NCBI GenBank assembly: GCA_934772525.1
Contig: CAKVMI010000003.1
Span: 62,001 to 126,000, forward strand
Length of the DNA: 64,000 nt
Reading direction: 5' to 3'
Origin: an uncultured Clostridia bacterium
GTDB taxonomy: Bacteria > Bacillota > Clostridia > Christensenellales > UBA1242
Shown piece after piece: positions 1 to 8,826 of the stretch. The translations under genes were made by a program, and so were the position numbers. Positions within the stretch are counted from its first letter, which is position 1. Every line of letters starts with the position of its first letter. Below the pieces are notes generated by a model. That model ran no database searches. It was not told where the DNA came from and was given only the letters and a program-made list of their open reading frames with translations.

Positions 1-380
1 CACTCATCAATAGTTTGCCATTTGTATTCGCTATGCTCTGTTAAAATTACATTGTCAACATTTTTAATTTCAACTAAAAAATTAAATTGTCTGCTCTTTT
101 TACCGCTTCCTGAAAGATAATCAAAAGAACCCAAATATAAACTAGCCTTATTGACATCCAAATTGGTTTCTTCTTTAATTTCTCTTTTTAGTGCATCTAT
201 TAGACTCTCCGCAGGCTCCACACCGCCACTAGGTATTTCATCTATTCCGCCCATAAAATCATCACTTTTTCGAGAAAGAATTAAGTATCTACCGCAATCA
301 TCTAATATTACTCCACCTACCACTATTTTTTGAATTCCATCCTCTTCTGCTATTTTTTCTAATAAAGATAATAATTCCAT
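1..380 (-). CDS. Nudix hydrolase, 3' end outside the window
   Basis: The frame is open from the ATG at 380 down to base 1, giving 126 residues with no stop, so the C-terminus lies outside the window. The Nudix box is clear at about residues 53-75: G-G-V-E-P-A-E-S, then REIKEET, matching GX5EX7REUXEE, which binds the metal and cleaves X-linked nucleoside diphosphates. It is preceded by the usual VGGVILDDCGRYLILSRK strand. The start is fixed by GGAG at 387-390. The substrate cannot be told from sequence; family members hydrolyse nucleotide sugars, NADH, oxidised dNTPs or cap-like ends. No same-strand gene lies close upstream. Confidence 0.88.
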   Translation of the reverse strand, partial: MELLSLLEKIAEEDGIQKIVVGGVILDDCGRYLILSRKSDDFMGGIDEIPSGGVEPAESLIDALKREIKEETNLDVNKASLYLGSFDYLSGSGKKSRQFNFLVEIKNVDNVILTEHSEYKWQTIDE

Positions 381-426
381 ACATTTCTCCTTTTAATAAA
401 ATTTTAATTTGTGGGGAGTTGTAACT

Positions 427-489
427 ATGAAAAATCTTGTATTAGCACCACAATTTTTAGTTAAAGAACCAGTCAGCCATCCACCCTAA
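427..489 (+). CDS. Possible 20-residue small ORF
   Basis: A short frame starts at ATG 427 behind a good GGGGAG Shine-Dalgarno (413-418, 8-base spacing) and ends at TAA 489. The peptide is MKNLVLAPQFLVKEPVSHPP. I do not recognise it. It has no signal peptide or cysteines and ends in a Pro-rich tail. It runs divergently from the Nudix gene. A chance ORF is quite possible in so short a frame. Confidence 0.2.
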   Translation: MKNLVLAPQFLVKEPVSHPP

Positions 490-809
490 TCATTAACTAT
501 ATTATACATGACAATTTCCTCTTTTTCAAAGCAATTAACTTTATGAATAAATTTTTAGAGTTATTATACGAATAAACCCATAAACTCTTCAACATTTTTT
601 GGCAAAATAATGATTTTGTAATAGTTACTTTTATTTTTATATACAAATTTTCAAGCAAACGCTTCAGACTTTAATAATTTACTTGATTTTAGTGCAATAT
701 CATTTGCCGAGCAATCCAAATCGACTTTAAGCAAATTTATGTAGAAATTTATGATTACCACCTGTTCCAGAAAACTCACAAGAAAGAGAAGAAAATAAGT
801 AAGATAAAA
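490..809. other. Intergenic stretch without convincing gene
   Basis: This A+T-rich stretch holds no ORF with a credible start. A 60-codon minus-strand frame (651-833) starts at a GTG inside the hairpin at 810-850 and lacks a ribosome binding site, so it is not called. No tRNA or known RNA fold was recognised. Confidence 0.4.
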
Positions 810-850
810 AACACTAGAGATTTCAGGGTGCACCCCATTTCTCTAGTGTT
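810..850. terminator. Perfect 11-bp hairpin with inner palindrome
   Basis: AACACTAGAGA (810-820) pairs perfectly with TCTCTAGTGTT (840-850). The loop holds a second palindrome, GGGTGCACCC. AAAATAAG (792-799) and CTTATTTT (850-857) could extend the pairing across a bulge. It could act as a terminator, but no clear gene ends here, so it may instead be the end of a lost mobile element. Confidence 0.45.
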
Positions 851-998
851 CTTATTTTGTAAAAATAACTTACTCTTTACACAATTTAGTTTACGCTAAG
901 TCTTTTAATCAAACCCCATTTTGTAACTAATATTAATTACATTACACTTTTTATTAAAATTTTGTTTATATTTATTTTAACTCAAAAATTATAGTTGT

Positions 999-1724
999 TT
1001 ACTTTAAATTTAATTCTTCTAACACCTTATCATGTTTATGCATAACTTCCTCTGCTTCTTGCTGTCTTCTTATTTTTACTTGCTCTTCTTGTTTCTTTTT
1101 TTGTTCGTTCTTCATTCTGATGTCATGAGCAGTGGATAAAACATACTCCATAGCTTCTAGATAATCGCATCTGACGGATTCAAGTTGTTTGTTTGTTTGA
1201 GTTAGTTTAATAAATCGACGTGTATCATCCTTCACTTTTTTTATAACGAATGCTAAAAGTTTATTACTCACAAAAACTTTATCTTCTAAATCGTATACAT
1301 CAACTTTGCCTTCATAGAATCTTCTTATTATGACATATTCGCTTGAATTAAAAAGATTACCGTCAACATCTCTATATGCACACTTTCCATTTTCTAGCCT
1401 AACATAACCAACACCGTTTGAATATGACTCAGCGTATCTATACTCTTTGCTTAATTCCCCATTTACATCTCTATATGCATACTTTCCATTTTTCAACCAA
1501 ACCCGACCGAAACCGCCTGAATATGGCTCAGCACATATATACTCTTCGCTTAGATTGCCGTCCCTATCTCTATACGCACACATACCATTATGTAACTCAA
1601 CTAAGCCAAACCCATAAGAATAATCATAAGCCACTTTGAATAACTCGCTTATATTTTCATTTTCATCTTCATACCAGTAACATCCAATAGTAGGTCCACC
1701 TCTCAGTTCCCAATTTTTGCCCAT
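999..1724 (-). CDS. WG-like repeat protein with coiled-coil tail
   Basis: A 241-residue cytoplasmic protein with no signal peptide. Residues about 30-135 hold three to four copies of a ~33-residue repeat of the form YAEPYSxGFGxVxLxNGKxAYRDVDGNLS. This resembles WG/KWG repeats, which usually fold as beta-propeller-like or solenoid binding modules, though the canonical WG pair is replaced here by GFG/GVG. The last 70 residues are strongly charged (RMKNEQKKKQEEQVKIRRQQEAEE reading through the region) and predicted as coiled coil. AAAGGAG sits 6 bases before the ATG. It stands alone between tRNA-Thr and the empty stretch. Function unknown; a protein-binding role is inferred. Confidence 0.7.
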   Translation of the reverse strand: MGKNWELRGGPTIGCYWYEDENENISELFKVAYDYSYGFGLVELHNGMCAYRDRDGNLSEEYICAEPYSGGFGRVWLKNGKYAYRDVNGELSKEYRYAESYSNGVGYVRLENGKCAYRDVDGNLFNSSEYVIIRRFYEGKVDVYDLEDKVFVSNKLLAFVIKKVKDDTRRFIKLTQTNKQLESVRCDYLEAMEYVLSTAHDIRMKNEQKKKQEEQVKIRRQQEAEEVMHKHDKVLEELNLK

Positions 1725-1823
1725 AACAATCTCCTTTTATTTTGATTTGCTATATTATAGCATAGCACTTTCAGATTTTCAATGTTTTTTAAAAATTTAT
1801 CGAGCACGGCTAATTTGTACAAC

Positions 1824-1875
1824 AAAAAAGAAAGTCTTGCTTAACCCGAAAGGCTAAAACCTGACTTTCTTTTTG
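1824..1875 (-). terminator. Terminator after tRNA-Thr
   Basis: AAAAAAGAAAGTC (1824-1836) pairs with GACTTTCTTTTT (1863-1874) around a 26-base loop, ending in a T run on the minus strand. It directly follows the 3' end of tRNA-Thr and separates it from the WG-like gene. Confidence 0.7.
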
Positions 1876-1884
1876 TTTTCCTGG

Positions 1885-1957
1885 AGCTGATAGCCGGATT
1901 CGAACCGGCGACCTATTGATTACGAATCAATTGCTCTACCAACTGAGCCATATCAGC
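1885..1957 (-). tRNA. tRNA-Thr (anticodon CGT)
   Basis: Cloverleaf read on the minus strand: acceptor GCTGATA/TATCAGC, D arm GCTC..GAGC, anticodon stem ATTGA/TCAAT around loop TTCGTAA (anticodon CGT, reading ACG), and T loop TTCGAAT. CCA is not encoded: the bases after the discriminator T are CCAG only in part, so the end is placed at the discriminator. Confidence 0.93.
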
Positions 1958-2023
1958 ATAGAACTAAGACAATAATAAGGTCAAGGGAGTATTGCCCTTG
2001 ACCCCTTAATTTTAAGCAAAATA

Positions 2024-2257
2024 CTACTTCATTTTTTCATCAACGAAAGTAACTAAATCTTGAACAGTTTCAACTTCTGGAATTTCAGAATCTGGAATAC
2101 TTGTGCCGTATTCATCTTCTAGCCCCATATATATTTCTACTAGATCAATAGAGTCAGCCCCTAAATCTTGTAATAAGTCAGATTCTAGAGTTACCTTGCT
2201 TTCATCGATTGAAAGAGTTTTTGCTATAATACCTCTTATGGTTTCAAATGTTGTCAT
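2024..2257 (-). CDS. acpP: Acyl carrier protein
   Basis: A 77-residue acidic four-helix protein. Ser36 in the GADSIDLVE motif is the site of 4'-phosphopantetheine attachment. It carries the growing acyl chain in type II fatty acid synthesis in the cytoplasm. Length and motif match the family closely. AGGAG precedes the ATG. Unlike many genomes it is not next to fab genes or rnc but stands alone with its own promoter. An ACP dedicated to a different pathway cannot be excluded, but the sequence looks like a housekeeping ACP. Confidence 0.93.
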   Translation of the reverse strand: MTTFETIRGIIAKTLSIDESKVTLESDLLQDLGADSIDLVEIYMGLEDEYGTSIPDSEIPEVETVQDLVTFVDEKMK

Positions 2258-2297
2258 TATTATCTCCTATTATTTCAATTATTAAAATTGTATCTAT

Positions 2298-2327
2298 ATT
2301 ATAGACCAAATAAGCAATTTGTGTCAA
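2298..2327 (-). promoter_or_regulatory. Promoter of acpP
   Basis: On the minus strand TTGACA (2322-2327) is followed after 18 bases by TATAAT (2298-2303). It lies about 40 bases before the acpP start. Confidence 0.7.
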
Positions 2328-2340
2328 CTATTTTTGTTGT

Positions 2341-3627
2341 TTATGCTACATCTATTGTTTCATCAACCATAACATCTATTGTTCTTGTAATGCCTGCTCT
2401 TTTAATTTTGAATGATATTGTCATATTTTTATCCCAATTATAGATATGACTTTCTATACTAGACATATGATCTAAAACATCTTCTACTATATTCCCATTT
2501 TGCAATGTATATGAAACACTAATAATTTCGTCCGCTACCAAGAATTTCCCGACAGATTGAAGCATCTTCAATGAATAATTTGTTCTAAATCTACCATCGG
2601 CATCTGAAATGCTTATAGATTTTTCCTTCCATTCATAAGTTTTGCCATAAGATAGCCCAATATTTGGCTTTTTTAGCGTTCCGTCATTTCTTATTATATT
2701 CTTTGCTACACTAACCGCAATAGAACTTGGAATGGCGTAAAATATTCCTTGAACTACTTCATCTTTAATTGTACCATCGTCATTAACATCGGCGTATTTT
2801 GCATTAACAATACCTATAAGTTCACCATTAGAATTGTATAGTCCACCACCACTATTACCACCATTTATCGGAGCAGAGTGACTTAAGAATGTTACGTTAT
2901 CTCCCGATGTGCTTCTAAACGGCATTTCTTCTACAGATACAACACCTGTTGAAACTCTTAAATTGTTAGCTCTAGAGTTACCAATTGCAACGCAAGAATC
3001 TCCAACCGCAATTTCGGTAGATACGGCAATATCGGCTGGTCTACAAGAACTATTTTGAATCGCTTCTAAATCTGATATTTTTAAAACTGCAATATCGTAA
3101 GTGCTACTTCCGCCTACTAGAGTTGCAGATAGTGGAGCATCTCCATCCCATAGCAATACACTATATGCTCCATATCCATTTTTATAACTAGAGCTGCTAG
3201 AATTTGCCACAACATGATAATTTGTAATTATCCATGCATCACCCGAACTTTCATCAATTTTATATATTACACCCGACCCCCAAGAACTGTTGTTGTCGAA
3301 GAAGTCATCGGTTGTTTTCATACTTCTAAAGCCAACATACTCTCTTTTCATAGCACCAACATTTACCGTACTAAGCATTCCCTTAGACGCTGCTGTGGCA
3401 AGTCCTGTAGATTCTGTTGATGAAATATCTAAATTATATATAGTTCTTTCATTTTCTAATTTTGTTATTTTGGAATAAGTTAATACAACCGCAACTACCA
3501 AAATTAGACAAATTATAAATTGCAAAGAATCTACAAAGCCAATTCCTCGTTTCTTCTCTTGCTCTTTGTTAATATTACGATTGATAGGCTCGTTATCGTA
3601 AGGTATCTTATTAGAATTATAACTCAT
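2341..3627 (-). CDS. Membrane-anchored HtrA/DegP-like serine protease
   Basis: A 428-residue S1C-type protease. A hydrophilic N-tail is followed by one membrane segment (about 33-51), then an extracellular trypsin fold with visible triad: His138 (ITNYHVV), Asp178 (STYDIAVLK) and Ser259 (NGGNSGGGL). Residues about 320-425 resemble a degenerate PDZ domain (KPNIGLSYG, then VADEIISV). The family degrades or chaperones misfolded proteins at the cell surface. AAAGGAG precedes the ATG. Only 14 bases separate it from the upstream secreted protein at 3642, so both are probably one operon and may work together in the envelope. Its exact substrate is not evident. Confidence 0.87.
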   Translation of the reverse strand: MSYNSNKIPYDNEPINRNINKEQEKKRGIGFVDSLQFIICLILVVAVVLTYSKITKLENERTIYNLDISSTESTGLATAASKGMLSTVNVGAMKREYVGFRSMKTTDDFFDNNSSWGSGVIYKIDESSGDAWIITNYHVVANSSSSSYKNGYGAYSVLLWDGDAPLSATLVGGSSTYDIAVLKISDLEAIQNSSCRPADIAVSTEIAVGDSCVAIGNSRANNLRVSTGVVSVEEMPFRSTSGDNVTFLSHSAPINGGNSGGGLYNSNGELIGIVNAKYADVNDDGTIKDEVVQGIFYAIPSSIAVSVAKNIIRNDGTLKKPNIGLSYGKTYEWKEKSISISDADGRFRTNYSLKMLQSVGKFLVADEIISVSYTLQNGNIVEDVLDHMSSIESHIYNWDKNMTISFKIKRAGITRTIDVMVDETIDVA

Positions 3628-3641
3628 CTTACCTACTCCTT

Positions 3642-5234
3642 TTATCTCACTTCGTAGTTGTTTCTATTTTTTATAGCCTTATATAGCAAATATCCAAAAT
3701 ATACAACCATAAGTCCCGCCGTAATATAAAGTAATATTGCTACAACATCCACATTGCTTTCTGGGTTTGTTACCTTAATACTAAAATTAGTGTTTTTAAT
3801 GCCGTCAACGTAGTCCGTTCGATAAGAATTTAATCTATCATCATATACTGTAATTTCAATATTTGCTTCACCTTCGCCAACCGCTTCTATTAAAACTTGT
3901 TGATTAACATAGTCTATTTTTACAATTTTTAAAACTTGCTCGTTGGTAGATTTAAAAACCGGTCTAAAGGTTTGGTCTGCAAAAGCATTATGCACTTTAT
4001 AGTTTACCGAATAAGTTTCGCCCACCTTTAGGTTTAGTGAATTAATAGTAAACCATACACCAGTTCCGTAATCTTGTGGCACGAGCGTTGCCACGCCTAC
4101 TGTTGCTTCGCCATACGCACTATCTCCAAACATAAACTTTATGACATATTGACCGCTTTCTAGTTTAAAACTCATTCTATTTTGTGCAGATTCATCGGCG
4201 GTATCGTCCCAAAAATAATACGTCTTTGCACTTGCACCATTTTTACTAACCGTTATTCTAAAATAATCGCTTGTATTGTACTCCGAATCAAGCAAATTTT
4301 TTTCTCCAAACCAAAGACTGTTAAAAACATCTTGCGTTTTAGGTAAATTATAATATTCTCCAACATAGTAAGCGCCATCTGCAAATTCTTGTAATGAACT
4401 TACCTTTTTATTTACATAAACGAATGGTTGCTTTTCTAGTGCTACTATGTTAGATTCTGACGTATAACCAGCATTGCTTAATTCTATGCTATATACGTAT
4501 ATCGAAGCTTGTTTTATAAAATTTCTATCTTGAGATATATAAAAACTATCAAGTTCACTTAATGAATAAATATCTATTGTAGCATCATCAATTGTTACCG
4601 ACTTTTTGATATTATCTAATCCTACAAGTTTTGAAAATGGCAAACTAACTAAGTTCCAGCCATATGGAATACTATTTCTATTAAATGCTGAATCATAATT
4701 ATACTCATTTTCTTCTGAACTAATGGATGTTTCCTTTGTTAATATTTCATCAAGTTCGTCAGAATTTAAACTAAATATAACTTTTTTAGAACTATCGGTT
4801 GAACAAATAAACCCCAGTTCCAAATTATAACAACTGCCCGCATTCTTTATGTTCGCATCAAAGTATATCCAAACCTTTATGCCATAACCAGCTATTTCTT
4901 CGGCTTTTATATCACCTTCAAAAAGGGGTTCATCAAACTTTTTTAATTGTGGAGCAATATATTTTAAATTTCCGTTATCCGTTAATGTTGGTTTAAAACT
5001 TACGCCACTTTCCCGAACACCGGTATATTTACCATTTTCTCTTTTTAATGGAGTAAAATTTACTCTATTTGCAATATTTGTAGAATTTGATGCAAGGTAA
5101 ACTTTTTTTGAATATTCGGTAGTAACCGTTTCGTCAGCCACCGCAAACTCTTGTGGAATAATATTTCCTATTCCACAAACAGCCAGAACAATAGCCACTA
5201 TTAAAAAGAATACTTTTTTAAATTTGTTTTTCAT
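3642..5234 (-). CDS. Secreted, C-terminally membrane-anchored surface protein
   Basis: A 530-residue protein with an N-terminal signal peptide (KKVFFLIVAIVLAVCGIGNI, cleavage probably near residue 33). A C-terminal membrane segment (about 500-520) is followed by a short basic tail, KAIKNRNNYEVR. The body is beta-rich. The region about 385-480 resembles a bacterial Ig-like fold: VNYKVHNAFADQTFRPVF, then VEAVGEGEANIEITVYDD as in Big2-type domains. No catalytic motif was recognised. GGGAG precedes the ATG, and ung lies 9 bases upstream. It is probably cotranscribed with the HtrA-like protease. Function unknown; a surface role is inferred from topology. Confidence 0.7.
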   Translation of the reverse strand: MKNKFKKVFFLIVAIVLAVCGIGNIIPQEFAVADETVTTEYSKKVYLASNSTNIANRVNFTPLKRENGKYTGVRESGVSFKPTLTDNGNLKYIAPQLKKFDEPLFEGDIKAEEIAGYGIKVWIYFDANIKNAGSCYNLELGFICSTDSSKKVIFSLNSDELDEILTKETSISSEENEYNYDSAFNRNSIPYGWNLVSLPFSKLVGLDNIKKSVTIDDATIDIYSLSELDSFYISQDRNFIKQASIYVYSIELSNAGYTSESNIVALEKQPFVYVNKKVSSLQEFADGAYYVGEYYNLPKTQDVFNSLWFGEKNLLDSEYNTSDYFRITVSKNGASAKTYYFWDDTADESAQNRMSFKLESGQYVIKFMFGDSAYGEATVGVATLVPQDYGTGVWFTINSLNLKVGETYSVNYKVHNAFADQTFRPVFKSTNEQVLKIVKIDYVNQQVLIEAVGEGEANIEITVYDDRLNSYRTDYVDGIKNTNFSIKVTNPESNVDVVAILLYITAGLMVVYFGYLLYKAIKNRNNYEVR

Positions 5235-5243
5235 ATACTCCCG

Positions 5244-5933
5244 TTACAAAAATGTGTGCATAATATTTTCTATTTGCCAATTAATTGGCTCTTGACCCGA
5301 CTCTTTTAAAATTTGGTTAGTTTTAGAAAAATGCTTACAACCAAAGAACCCGCCATAAGCTGAAAGTGGACTTGGGTGTGATGCATAAAGAATTGAATGC
5401 TTTGATTGGTCTATTAGTTGTGCCTTTTGTTTTGCATTGTTACCCCAAAGCAAAAAGACAATTCTATTTTCCTTTTGATTCAGTGCTTTTATAACCGCAT
5501 CGGTAAAACGTTCCCAACCTAAAGCCCTATGTGAATTGGGTTGACCTTCTCTAACTGTTAAAACGGTGTTTAATAGTAACACGCCTTGTTTTGCCCATGG
5601 AACTAAGTAGCCATTATCAGGAACATATCCGCCCAAATCACTAGCAATTTCTTTAAAAATATTTACTAAAGATGGCGGAATAGGAACTCCTGGCATTACC
5701 GAAAACGCAAGCCCATGCGCTTGACCCTCGCCATGATATGGGTCTTGACCAATAATTACAACCTTTACATCTTTATATGGCGTAAGTTTAAATGCCGAAA
5801 ATATTTTATTTTCTTGCGGATACACCTTATGCGTTGCATATTCGTGATCTAAACTATTTAATATTTCTTGAAAATACTCACTTTCAAATTCGCCCTTTAA
5901 TACATTATCCCAATCGTTGTGAAAAAACTCCAT
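5244..5933 (-). CDS. ung: Uracil-DNA glycosylase
   Basis: A 229-residue family 1 UDG that removes uracil from DNA by cleaving the N-glycosidic bond in base excision repair. The water-activating loop GQDPYHG (Asp64) and the DNA-intercalation loop HPSPLSAYGG (His186) are intact. Length matches the family. AAAAGGAG precedes the ATG. It begins a minus-strand run with the two envelope-protein genes downstream, though no functional link to them is apparent. Confidence 0.96.
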   Translation of the reverse strand: MEFFHNDWDNVLKGEFESEYFQEILNSLDHEYATHKVYPQENKIFSAFKLTPYKDVKVVIIGQDPYHGEGQAHGLAFSVMPGVPIPPSLVNIFKEIASDLGGYVPDNGYLVPWAKQGVLLLNTVLTVREGQPNSHRALGWERFTDAVIKALNQKENRIVFLLWGNNAKQKAQLIDQSKHSILYASHPSPLSAYGGFFGCKHFSKTNQILKESGQEPINWQIENIMHTFL

Positions 5934-5946
5934 CTATTTTCTCCTT

Positions 5947-6336
5947 TTATCTATTTGTACGACCCCCATCTTCTTCCGCAAAAACTGCGTAAATTGCCGT
6001 ATCATATCTTAATTTTTCAGATGGGTCAAATGGCTTGGTGCCTTCAGCATCATAAAACCAGCCCAAAAATTCGGTATTGTACCCTGTCATGTTTAATCCA
6101 GTAGTAGTAACCGAACCATCAGCATTATTTACAATAGCGTTTGAAGACTGTGCATTTGTTGGCAAAAGCAAAGTTGCTCCCACCGACATAGTAATAGGAA
6201 CAGGACGTGAACCAATGTATAACGTTACACTAATTTTATAATCTTTTGATTGTTGAACAAGCCTATACAACCCATACGCCAATACAACCGCTGAAATTAT
6301 ACAAGCAAAAACAATAGAAAGAATTTTCTTTTTCAT
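5947..6336 (-). CDS. Membrane-anchored protein with InlB B-repeat-like module
   Basis: A 129-residue protein. The start is placed at ATG 6336, because AGGGG lies 8 bases before it; the longer frame back to 6378 has no ribosome binding site. An N-terminal membrane anchor (about residues 5-24, ILSIVFACIISAVVLAYG) is followed by one extracellular beta module ending FLGWFYDAEGTKPFDPSEK, typical of the Listeria-Bacteroides (Flg_new) repeat. That module occurs in tandem in surface proteins; a single copy on a short anchor is unusual. The gene lies 13 bases upstream of ung. A role in surface binding is inferred from the module only. Confidence 0.65.
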   Translation of the reverse strand: MKKKILSIVFACIISAVVLAYGLYRLVQQSKDYKISVTLYIGSRPVPITMSVGATLLLPTNAQSSNAIVNNADGSVTTTGLNMTGYNTEFLGWFYDAEGTKPFDPSEKLRYDTAIYAVFAEEDGGRTNR

Positions 6337-6455
6337 AAATTCGACCCCTATGATAATTTTGTTAGTTTTATTATACACTGCTTAACAAATTTTTCAAAGT
6401 AAATTTTTTATTTTTTAGATATAATAAATATTAATATTATATTTTGCAAAAATCT

Positions 6456-6483
6456 TTGATTTTATTTAAAATTTGTGTATAAT
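6456..6483 (+). promoter_or_regulatory. Promoter placing transcription start on the ATG
   Basis: TTGATT (6456-6461), 16-base spacer and TATAAT (6478-6483), with an extended TG at 6475-6477. The ATG of the following gene lies exactly 7 bases past the -10 box, and there is no Shine-Dalgarno between. This predicts a leaderless transcript. Confidence 0.6.
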
Positions 6484-6490
6484 AAGTTTA

Positions 6491-7417
6491 ATGAAGCGTG
6501 ATTTAAAATTTTTCTTGCCATATAGAATTGTAATGGTAGTATTCTTTGCTTGTGTACTACTAACTTGTTTTATGCCAATTGTATCCATCGATAAATATAC
6601 TGAATACAAATTCTATGATACCAAGTATTCAGCTGACTATATAAGCAGTTACTCGCCAGTGGCATCTAAAATTACACCAATAGACCTTATGAAAAATCTT
6701 TGGCTAGATGACGATACATTAGAAATTATTAAACTGGACTATGCAAAATTTAAAGACTGGTGTGATGATTATTACACTTCAGGCAACTGGACAAAAGAAG
6801 AATACGAAGAATATCTAGCAAACGCCGAACAAACAAATGTATATTATATTTCAACCATTTACGACGGAACAGCAGACTTTGCAAGAATACAAGATAAAAT
6901 ACACCTAATCTCCATAATAACCATAGTAATTTATGGTCTTGCGTTAGTTTTATTTTTATTTAATTTTATAAATCTATTTCTAAATGTTAAGTTTATTTAC
7001 ATAACAAACGCACAAGCCTCTTGGATATATACACTTCTTTGTGCATTCTATTGCGTTTATATATTTGCAACCAGCATTACAAACACCGTAGAACTAAACG
7101 GCGGAGATGTACGTCAATATGACATTATTGGGCTTTCTACATCGGGACTATTTATTTGGCTAATTGTACTTGAGATTCTTTATTCCGCCTTCTCTATTGT
7201 TGTAAGCAATAAATTTGGTAAACTATATATGAGAGTTGAAGAAGTTCCAGAATTTGTAAGTTCAAAAGTTCAAACACCTATAAAACGCAAAAGACCAACC
7301 TACATTCCAAACGAAGTGCTTGAAAACTCCAATAAGAATAATAGAACCAAAAATACAAACAAAAAGAAAAATACACGTAAGAAAAAAGGTAAAAAGAAAA
7401 AAAGTGGAAAAAAATAA
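6491..7417 (+). CDS. Four-helix membrane protein with Lys-rich tail
   Basis: A 308-residue protein starting at ATG 6491 (MKRDLKFFLPY). The longer frame from 6473 overlaps the -10 box and is rejected. Four membrane segments are seen: IVMVVFFACVLLTCFM, a helix near residues 142-165, one near 178-196 and one near 225-245. The first external loop is Tyr/Asp-rich. The C-terminal 50 residues are cytoplasmic and extremely basic (NKKKNTRKKKGKKKKSGKK), suggesting contact with nucleic acid or acidic lipid. Its end overlaps the start of the RNA methyltransferase by 14 bases, so translation is probably coupled. I do not recognise the family. Confidence 0.65.
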   Translation: MKRDLKFFLPYRIVMVVFFACVLLTCFMPIVSIDKYTEYKFYDTKYSADYISSYSPVASKITPIDLMKNLWLDDDTLEIIKLDYAKFKDWCDDYYTSGNWTKEEYEEYLANAEQTNVYYISTIYDGTADFARIQDKIHLISIITIVIYGLALVLFLFNFINLFLNVKFIYITNAQASWIYTLLCAFYCVYIFATSITNTVELNGGDVRQYDIIGLSTSGLFIWLIVLEILYSAFSIVVSNKFGKLYMRVEEVPEFVSSKVQTPIKRKRPTYIPNEVLENSNKNNRTKNTNKKKNTRKKKGKKKKSGKK

Positions 7418-8735
7418 AACATTCAATGGCACTATTATAGATATAAACGATGACGGAGATGGAATTTTAAAAGTTAACTCCGAGGTTATTTTTGTACCAG
7501 ACACCATCCCAAACGAAGAAGTAACAGGCGTTATAATTGATTCAAGAAGTAAATTTTCTATAGGAAAAGCAACGAATATTTTATCAAAAAGTGAAGCTAG
7601 AGTAACTCCCCCATGTGAATATAGTACTTCTTGTGGCGGTTGCACTCTTCAACACATAAACTATTCCGACCAATTACTTTTTAAACAAAACAAAGTAAAA
7701 AGAGCATTTAAAAAGATAGCAAAAATAGACATTACCCCGCATGAAACGATTTCAGCAAATCCATTTAGGTATCGTAACAAAATAGCAATGCCTATAGACC
7801 CAAAAACTAAAAGTGTCGGACTATTTAGAACCAACTCACATAAAATTGTTCCAGTTTCGGACTGTCTGATAACCAAAGAATGGATAAAACCATTAATTAA
7901 TATAGTAAACGAATTTATTAAGCAATATGATATTTCCATTTATAACGACGAAACCAAATCTGGCTTACTTAAACACATCGTAGCAAGAGAAGTTGACAAT
8001 AATTTACTAATAACATTAGTAATAAACGGCGACAAACTAAACCACCTAGACGCATTAACCACCAAGTTAAATTCAGTATTTTCAAACAATTATGGTTTAA
8101 ACTTAAATATTAACAAACTTTGTAATAATTGCATTTTAACTGAAAATTTTGTACATGAATACGGATTAAAATCATTACAGAAAACCGAGTTTGGCATAAC
8201 TCACCCAATTACAAATGCTAGTTTTATGCAAATAAATGATGAGATTTGTGAAAAAATCTATGAAAGCGTATTAGAAAATATTGATTCAAACGAAATAGTA
8301 ATAAATGCGTATAGCGGAGCAGGACTTCTAACTGCACTAATTTCAACCAAAGCAAAATATGTTTACGGAATTGAAATTGTAAAAGATGCAACAATAAGTG
8401 CAAATGAATTAAAGTTGCAAAACCATATAACCAATATTACAAATATTTGTGGCGACTGCACTAAAGAATTGCCAAACCTTATTCGTTCTAAAAAAATTAA
8501 TGACTTTACGCTTGTTGTAGACCCTCCACGAAAAGGCATCGCCAAAGAAGTTGTGGACAGTATAATAAGTTCAAAACCAAACAAAATAATCTACGTTTCA
8601 TGTAACCCACAAACACTTGCGCGAGATATTTCGTTAATAATGAATAGCAATAACTACAATATATCTTCCGTTACCCCATTTGATATGTTTCCACAAACCG
8701 CCCATGTAGAAACACTATGTATTTTAACAAAATAA
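7404..8735 (+). CDS. 23S rRNA/tRNA (uracil-5-)-methyltransferase, RlmD/TrmA type
   Basis: A 443-residue SAM-dependent enzyme that methylates C5 of a uridine in 23S rRNA or tRNA. An N-terminal TRAM-like domain (about 5-60) is followed by the iron-sulfur cysteines C71, C77 and C80 (CEYSTSCGGC), with C137 a possible fourth ligand. The Rossmann methyltransferase domain has INAYSGAGLL, VVDPPRKG and the catalytic Cys400 in YVSCNPQTLARD. The start is placed at GTG 7404, overlapping the upstream gene's end; ATG 7320 would add a 28-residue shadow of that gene's Lys-rich tail. The ribosome binding site (AAGGT) is weak, so translational coupling is likely. Which uridine is modified cannot be told. Confidence 0.87.
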   Translation: MEKNKTFNGTIIDINDDGDGILKVNSEVIFVPDTIPNEEVTGVIIDSRSKFSIGKATNILSKSEARVTPPCEYSTSCGGCTLQHINYSDQLLFKQNKVKRAFKKIAKIDITPHETISANPFRYRNKIAMPIDPKTKSVGLFRTNSHKIVPVSDCLITKEWIKPLINIVNEFIKQYDISIYNDETKSGLLKHIVAREVDNNLLITLVINGDKLNHLDALTTKLNSVFSNNYGLNLNINKLCNNCILTENFVHEYGLKSLQKTEFGITHPITNASFMQINDEICEKIYESVLENIDSNEIVINAYSGAGLLTALISTKAKYVYGIEIVKDATISANELKLQNHITNITNICGDCTKELPNLIRSKKINDFTLVVDPPRKGIAKEVVDSIISSKPNKIIYVSCNPQTLARDISLIMNSNNYNISSVTPFDMFPQTAHVETLCILTK

Positions 8736-8781
8736 TAATTAATGAATTGATGTTAGCAATAAAAATAAATTATAAAAATAT

Positions 8782-8823
8782 AAAAAGAGTGTAGTTAAAT
8801 TTTACTTTACATACACTCTTTTT
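8782..8823. terminator. Bidirectional terminator
   Basis: AAAAAGAGTGTA (8782-8793) pairs with TACACTCTTTTT (8812-8823). It lies between the convergent methyltransferase and fhs genes and can stop transcription from both sides. Confidence 0.8.
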
Positions 8824-8826
8824 GTT

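Noticed and set aside
651..833. 60-codon minus-strand ORF
   Set aside because: GTG start lies inside a hairpin, no ribosome binding site, composition unlike a real protein.
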